A DNA stretch of 64,000 bases, from NCBI RefSeq assembly GCF_001884135.1, contig NZ_MAOC01000093.1, forward strand, positions 1 to 64,000. The letters are read 5' to 3'. Below are positions 61,277 through 64,000 of the stretch, in pieces. Source of the DNA: Bacillus nitratireducens (GTDB lineage: Bacteria > Bacillota > Bacilli > Bacillales > Bacillaceae_G). How positions within the stretch are numbered: the first letter of the stretch is position 1; every line of letters starts with the position of its first letter. The notes under the pieces are model-generated. The model was not told the DNA's origin, did no database searches, and worked only from the letters and a program-made list of their open reading frames with translations. The translations under genes were made by a program, and so were the position numbers.

Positions 61277-63148
61277 ATGCAGCACCGTAAAAGACTATCT
61301 ATACCAGGGGTAATGGGACATTCCTTTCAAACAGTTAGATTTGCTTTTTGGAATGTATTAACCTTTCAACTTGCTTATAAATTATTAGCAGCGATTGTAT
61401 TTGTCCCGCTATTTGGGATCATCTTTAATAAGTTATTGTATTTTGGTGGTTATGCAAATGCGACGAATGATGAATTATTAGCATTTTTAAAGACACCATA
61501 CGGCATTTTCGCAATCGTAATTTTATCATTGTTAGCACTGTTTCTTATCTTTACGGAATTTGCGGTGCTTATTATCATTTCGTACTTCGCTCATAAAAGA
61601 CAAAAGGTGAAATTACGTCCGATTTTATATAAAACCGTAACGTATTTACCTACTCTTTTCACATATTGCTTACCAGGATTTATTTTATATGCTGTCGTAT
61701 TGTTACCTCTTTTAAATATTGGATATGAAACGGCATTAATTCCGCAAATTCAAATTCCTAACTTTATTACAGGAGAACTGTTTAAGACAACGATGGGACA
61801 AGTTGGTTATTACACGTTCTTTGCTGTAGTTGCGTATTTGAACCTTCGCTGGATTTTTGTTCTACCTATCGTTGTTTTAGAGCAAAAGCCGTTTCGCACA
61901 GCAGCACGTAAAAGTGCAACGTTAGTAAAAGAAAGTTTTTTTAAAGTACTATTCTTTTTAGTTGGATTTTTTATTTCAATAGGGATTGTGTACGGTGTAT
62001 TTTTTGGAATGTATTTATTGTGTCTATGGGGCATGTATGAATTTACAAATCCACAGGGAACATTTGCATTATTAGCGGAATCAACAATGTCTGTATTTTT
62101 AACGAGTACATTGTATTTATTTAGTTTTATCGTGACGCCATTTTATATTATGGCAATAACACGATTGTATTTACAAAAGGTCCCGGTTGAAGATGTTTTA
62201 TTAGAAGAAGGATTAGATTATTCGAAAACAAAAGCAGATAAATGTTTCTTCCAAAAACATCGTTGGAAATTTATTGGTGTATATATTGTAGGAATTATTA
62301 CTGCCGGAATGGTCGTTGCCTTCATTGTAACGTTTATTTCAAATTCATATAAAGAACCAATCATTATGGCTCATCGTGGTTATATTTCAAAAGGTGTAGA
62401 GAATACGAAAGAAGCTGTGCAGGGGGCTATTGATGCTAAAGCAGACTACGCTGAAATTGATGTACTGCAAACAAAAGACGGTGAACTAGCAGTTATACAT
62501 GATTTGAAACTAAAACGTCTTGCGAATGCTAATGTTCATGTGTCAGATTTAACGATGGAGGAGTTAAGACAGCTTACCCTTAGTCAAGATGGTTTTTCAG
62601 GACAAATAAGTACACTTGATGAGATCATTAAGCTGGCAAAAGGAAAAATCAAACTTAATATTGAAGTGAAGCTTCATGGTGGCGAAAAAGATTTCGTAAA
62701 CAAAGTATTAAAAGCGATTAAAGATAATGAATTTGAGAAGCAATGTGTCATTCAAACGTTACACTATCCGCTTATTAAAGAGTTTAAACGTGCAAATCCA
62801 AATATAAAAGTAGGATATATACTGTATGCGAGTAGAGCTAACTTAAAGAATGTGAAGGCTGATTTTTATGTAGCAGAAGAATACATGTTAAATAAGAAAT
62901 TAGTAAAAGAAGCAAGGAAGTTAAACAAGCCAATTTACGTATGGACGGTAAATGATATGGAAAGTTTAAAGGGATATTATAAGTTAAACGTAGATGGTAT
63001 CATTACCGATTATCCTGAAGATGCACGTGAAACAATTAAGATGTTAAAAGAGCAAGAAGATCGTGAAAGTGATATGTTTGATAAAATTGGTGAGACGACA
63101 GAAGATCTATTTTCAAAGTTATTTATGATCTATCCAGCTGCTGGCTAA
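61277..63148 (+). CDS. Membrane glycerophosphodiester phosphodiesterase
   Basis: A 623-aa protein. The N-terminal 345 residues hold about seven membrane segments of the GPDPase_memb type; the C-terminal GDPD domain (about 355-610) has catalytic HRG (H366), EIDV and the later HD (VIHDLKLKRL) motif. Predicted to release glycerol-3-phosphate from glycerophosphodiesters or teichoic acid at the membrane surface. GGAGG lies six bases before the ATG; the GTG at 61265 is not needed. Product fits the Ugp importer and GlpP in this window. Confidence 0.88.
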   Translation: MQHRKRLSIPGVMGHSFQTVRFAFWNVLTFQLAYKLLAAIVFVPLFGIIFNKLLYFGGYANATNDELLAFLKTPYGIFAIVILSLLALFLIFTEFAVLIIISYFAHKRQKVKLRPILYKTVTYLPTLFTYCLPGFILYAVVLLPLLNIGYETALIPQIQIPNFITGELFKTTMGQVGYYTFFAVVAYLNLRWIFVLPIVVLEQKPFRTAARKSATLVKESFFKVLFFLVGFFISIGIVYGVFFGMYLLCLWGMYEFTNPQGTFALLAESTMSVFLTSTLYLFSFIVTPFYIMAITRLYLQKVPVEDVLLEEGLDYSKTKADKCFFQKHRWKFIGVYIVGIITAGMVVAFIVTFISNSYKEPIIMAHRGYISKGVENTKEAVQGAIDAKADYAEIDVLQTKDGELAVIHDLKLKRLANANVHVSDLTMEELRQLTLSQDGFSGQISTLDEIIKLAKGKIKLNIEVKLHGGEKDFVNKVLKAIKDNEFEKQCVIQTLHYPLIKEFKRANPNIKVGYILYASRANLKNVKADFYVAEEYMLNKKLVKEARKLNKPIYVWTVNDMESLKGYYKLNVDGIITDYPEDARETIKMLKEQEDRESDMFDKIGETTEDLFSKLFMIYPAAG

Positions 63149-63170
63149 ATGCTAGTAGCTGTTTTTTTTT
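63130..63170 (+). terminator. Terminator of the phosphodiesterase gene
   Basis: AGCTGCTGGC...GCTAGTAGCT followed by nine Ts; contains the stop codon. Confidence 0.85.
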
Positions 63171-63518
63171 ATGAAAAGAATATATTTCTAAAGTATTGTA
63201 CAAAGTAATAAGTGTATATGTATACGTAACTACTTAGTTTTTTGCATTGTTACATTATTGTCAAATAATAAATAATTACTATGCGTTTTGAATAGATATA
63301 ATGTAAATAGAGTGATAGATAATGCGATGGTACGAACAACCCAATAGAATCAATGTTTCGTATATTTACACTATTCTAAATATATAAACTTTAAAAAAAT
63401 GGTATGTTAGCGTTTTCATAATTTTTAAGTTATGCTAGAATAAGGACATAAGTTATTAATTATTACAAAAAGAAAAAAGAATTCCTTTTTTCTGTTAATT
63501 ATAAGGGGGCATTTCATT
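63171..63518. other. Regulatory region upstream of ald
   Basis: About 350 AT-rich bases. Contains the cre-like site below and a candidate -10 (TAGAAT near 63436). No small frame with a ribosome site was found. Confidence 0.5.
63405..63418 (+). promoter_or_regulatory. cre site before ald
   Basis: TGTTAGCGTTTTCA fits TGWNANCGNTNWCA at every fixed position. It lies about 100 bases before the ald ATG, near the presumed promoter. Confidence 0.65.
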
Positions 63519-64000
63519 ATGCGTATTGGGGTACCAGCAGAAATTAAAAACAACGAAAACCGTGTGGCAATGACACCAGCAGGTGTTGTACATTTAATTC
63601 GTAACAATCACGAAGTATTCATTCAAAAGGGTGCAGGTTTAGGATCTGGTTTCACAGATGCTCAGTATGTTGAAGCGGGAGCAAAAATTGTTGATACAGC
63701 TGAAGAAGCTTGGAACATGGAAATGGTTATGAAAGTTAAGGAACCAGTTGAAAGCGAATACAAACACTTCAGCGAAGGTTTAATCTTATTCACATACTTA
63801 CACTTAGCTCCAGAACCAGAATTAACAAAAGCGTTAATCGAGAAGAAAGTTGTTGCTATCGCATATGAAACAGTACAATTAGAAAACCGTTCATTACCAT
63901 TACTTGCACCTATGAGTGAAGTAGCTGGTCGTATGGCTGCACAAATCGGTGCACAATTCCTTGAGAAAAACAAAGGCGGTAAAGGTATCTTACTTGCAGG
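63519..64000 (+). CDS. ald: Alanine dehydrogenase (5' part)
   Basis: First 160 codons of L-alanine dehydrogenase, running off the window; it interconverts alanine with pyruvate and ammonia using NAD. Characteristic N-terminus [20 protein letters not shown] with substrate-binding Arg15, KVKEP with the catalytic-region Lys, and the [11 protein letters not shown] segment. AAGGGGG is well spaced before the ATG. Confidence 0.97.
   Translation, partial: MRIGVPAEIKNNENRVAMTPAGVVHLIRNNHEVFIQKGAGLGSGFTDAQYVEAGAKIVDTAEEAWNMEMVMKVKEPVESEYKHFSEGLILFTYLHLAPEPELTKALIEKKVVAIAYETVQLENRSLPLLAPMSEVAGRMAAQIGAQFLEKNKGGKGILLA

Noticed and set aside
63250-63263. TTACATTATTGTCA resembling the shared promoter palindrome
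   Set aside because: One mismatch in the half-site, no CGATnG at 19 bases, and the nearest TATAAT ends at 39 rather than 50 bases.

Overview
The window is chromosomal DNA of a low-GC Gram-positive spore-former. Gene content and protein sequences point to the Bacillus cereus group: an IlsA-type NEAT/LRR surface protein behind a Fur box, a PlcR-box-like site before a ColA-type collagenase, bcr-like repeats, the sporulation pair prkA-yhbH, and B. cereus-style tRNAs directly downstream of a 5S rRNA end. No prophage, insertion sequence, CRISPR array or plasmid backbone is visible; it reads as core chromosome with a few accessory genes.

Layout. 1-640: last bases of a 5S rRNA and seven tRNAs (Val, Thr, Lys, Leu, Gly, Cys, Leu). 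0.7-5.1 kb: a small hypothetical gene, a YebC-family regulator, a NUDIX hydrolase, a monofunctional peptidoglycan glycosyltransferase, a BdbD-like oxidoreductase and a tRNA-Gly. 5.3-10.3 kb: queG, a YhbB-like amidase, trmL, a PAS-PAS-GGDEF-EAL protein and a 31-aa membrane microprotein. 10.5-14.1 kb: prkA and yhbH. 14.1-23.1 kb: ilsA, a double GNAT protein, a BCCT transporter and a secreted collagenase. 23.2-25.5 kb: NfeD-like protein and flotillin. 25.7-29.4 kb: citrate two-component system with a convergent citrate transporter. 29.7-32.6 kb: small biotinyl-like protein, NosL-like and ankyrin lipoproteins, GNAT. 32.8-37.8 kb: glpP with a G3P-type ABC transporter behind an antitermination leader. 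38.1-43.3 kb: phosphatase, two-component system, repeat protein, C39-like protease, GrpB. 43.6-48.7 kb: malate two-component system, malate symporter and malic enzyme. 48.7-57 kb: micropeptide gene, lipoprotein, DMT exporter with divergent MocR regulator, two paralogous GNATs around a two-component system, two microprotein genes. 56.6-61.1 kb: fdhD divergent from a formate dehydrogenase and its DUF1641 partner. 61.3-64 kb: membrane glycerophosphodiesterase and the 5' part of ald.

How the genes fit together. Much of the window is uptake and use of organic acids and phosphoglycerol compounds: citrate (sensor, regulator, transporter), malate (sensor, regulator, transporter, malic enzyme), glycerol-3-phosphate (GlpP plus ABC importer), glycerophosphodiester cleavage, formate oxidation and alanine catabolism. 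cre-like sites precede the citrate, malate and ald genes. A second theme is the host-associated surface and secretome: IlsA, collagenase, lipoproteins.

The most unusual observation is a set of four promoters (near 3.2, 38.0, 48.9 and 55.7 kb) with identical geometry: a TTACA-n4-TGTAA-type palindrome, CGATnG 19 bases on, and a TATACT/TATTCT -10 ending 50 bases after the palindrome. Two drive near-duplicate 27-codon genes for a peptide ending in NGKQVAMELNK, in a dispersed cassette of about 240-270 bp. A third drives a 29-aa membrane microprotein, with a bcr-like repeat in its leader. The fourth drives the peptidoglycan glycosyltransferase. This looks like a small regulon of micropeptides and a cell-wall enzyme under one unidentified activator. 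Alignments were made by eye; no search was run.
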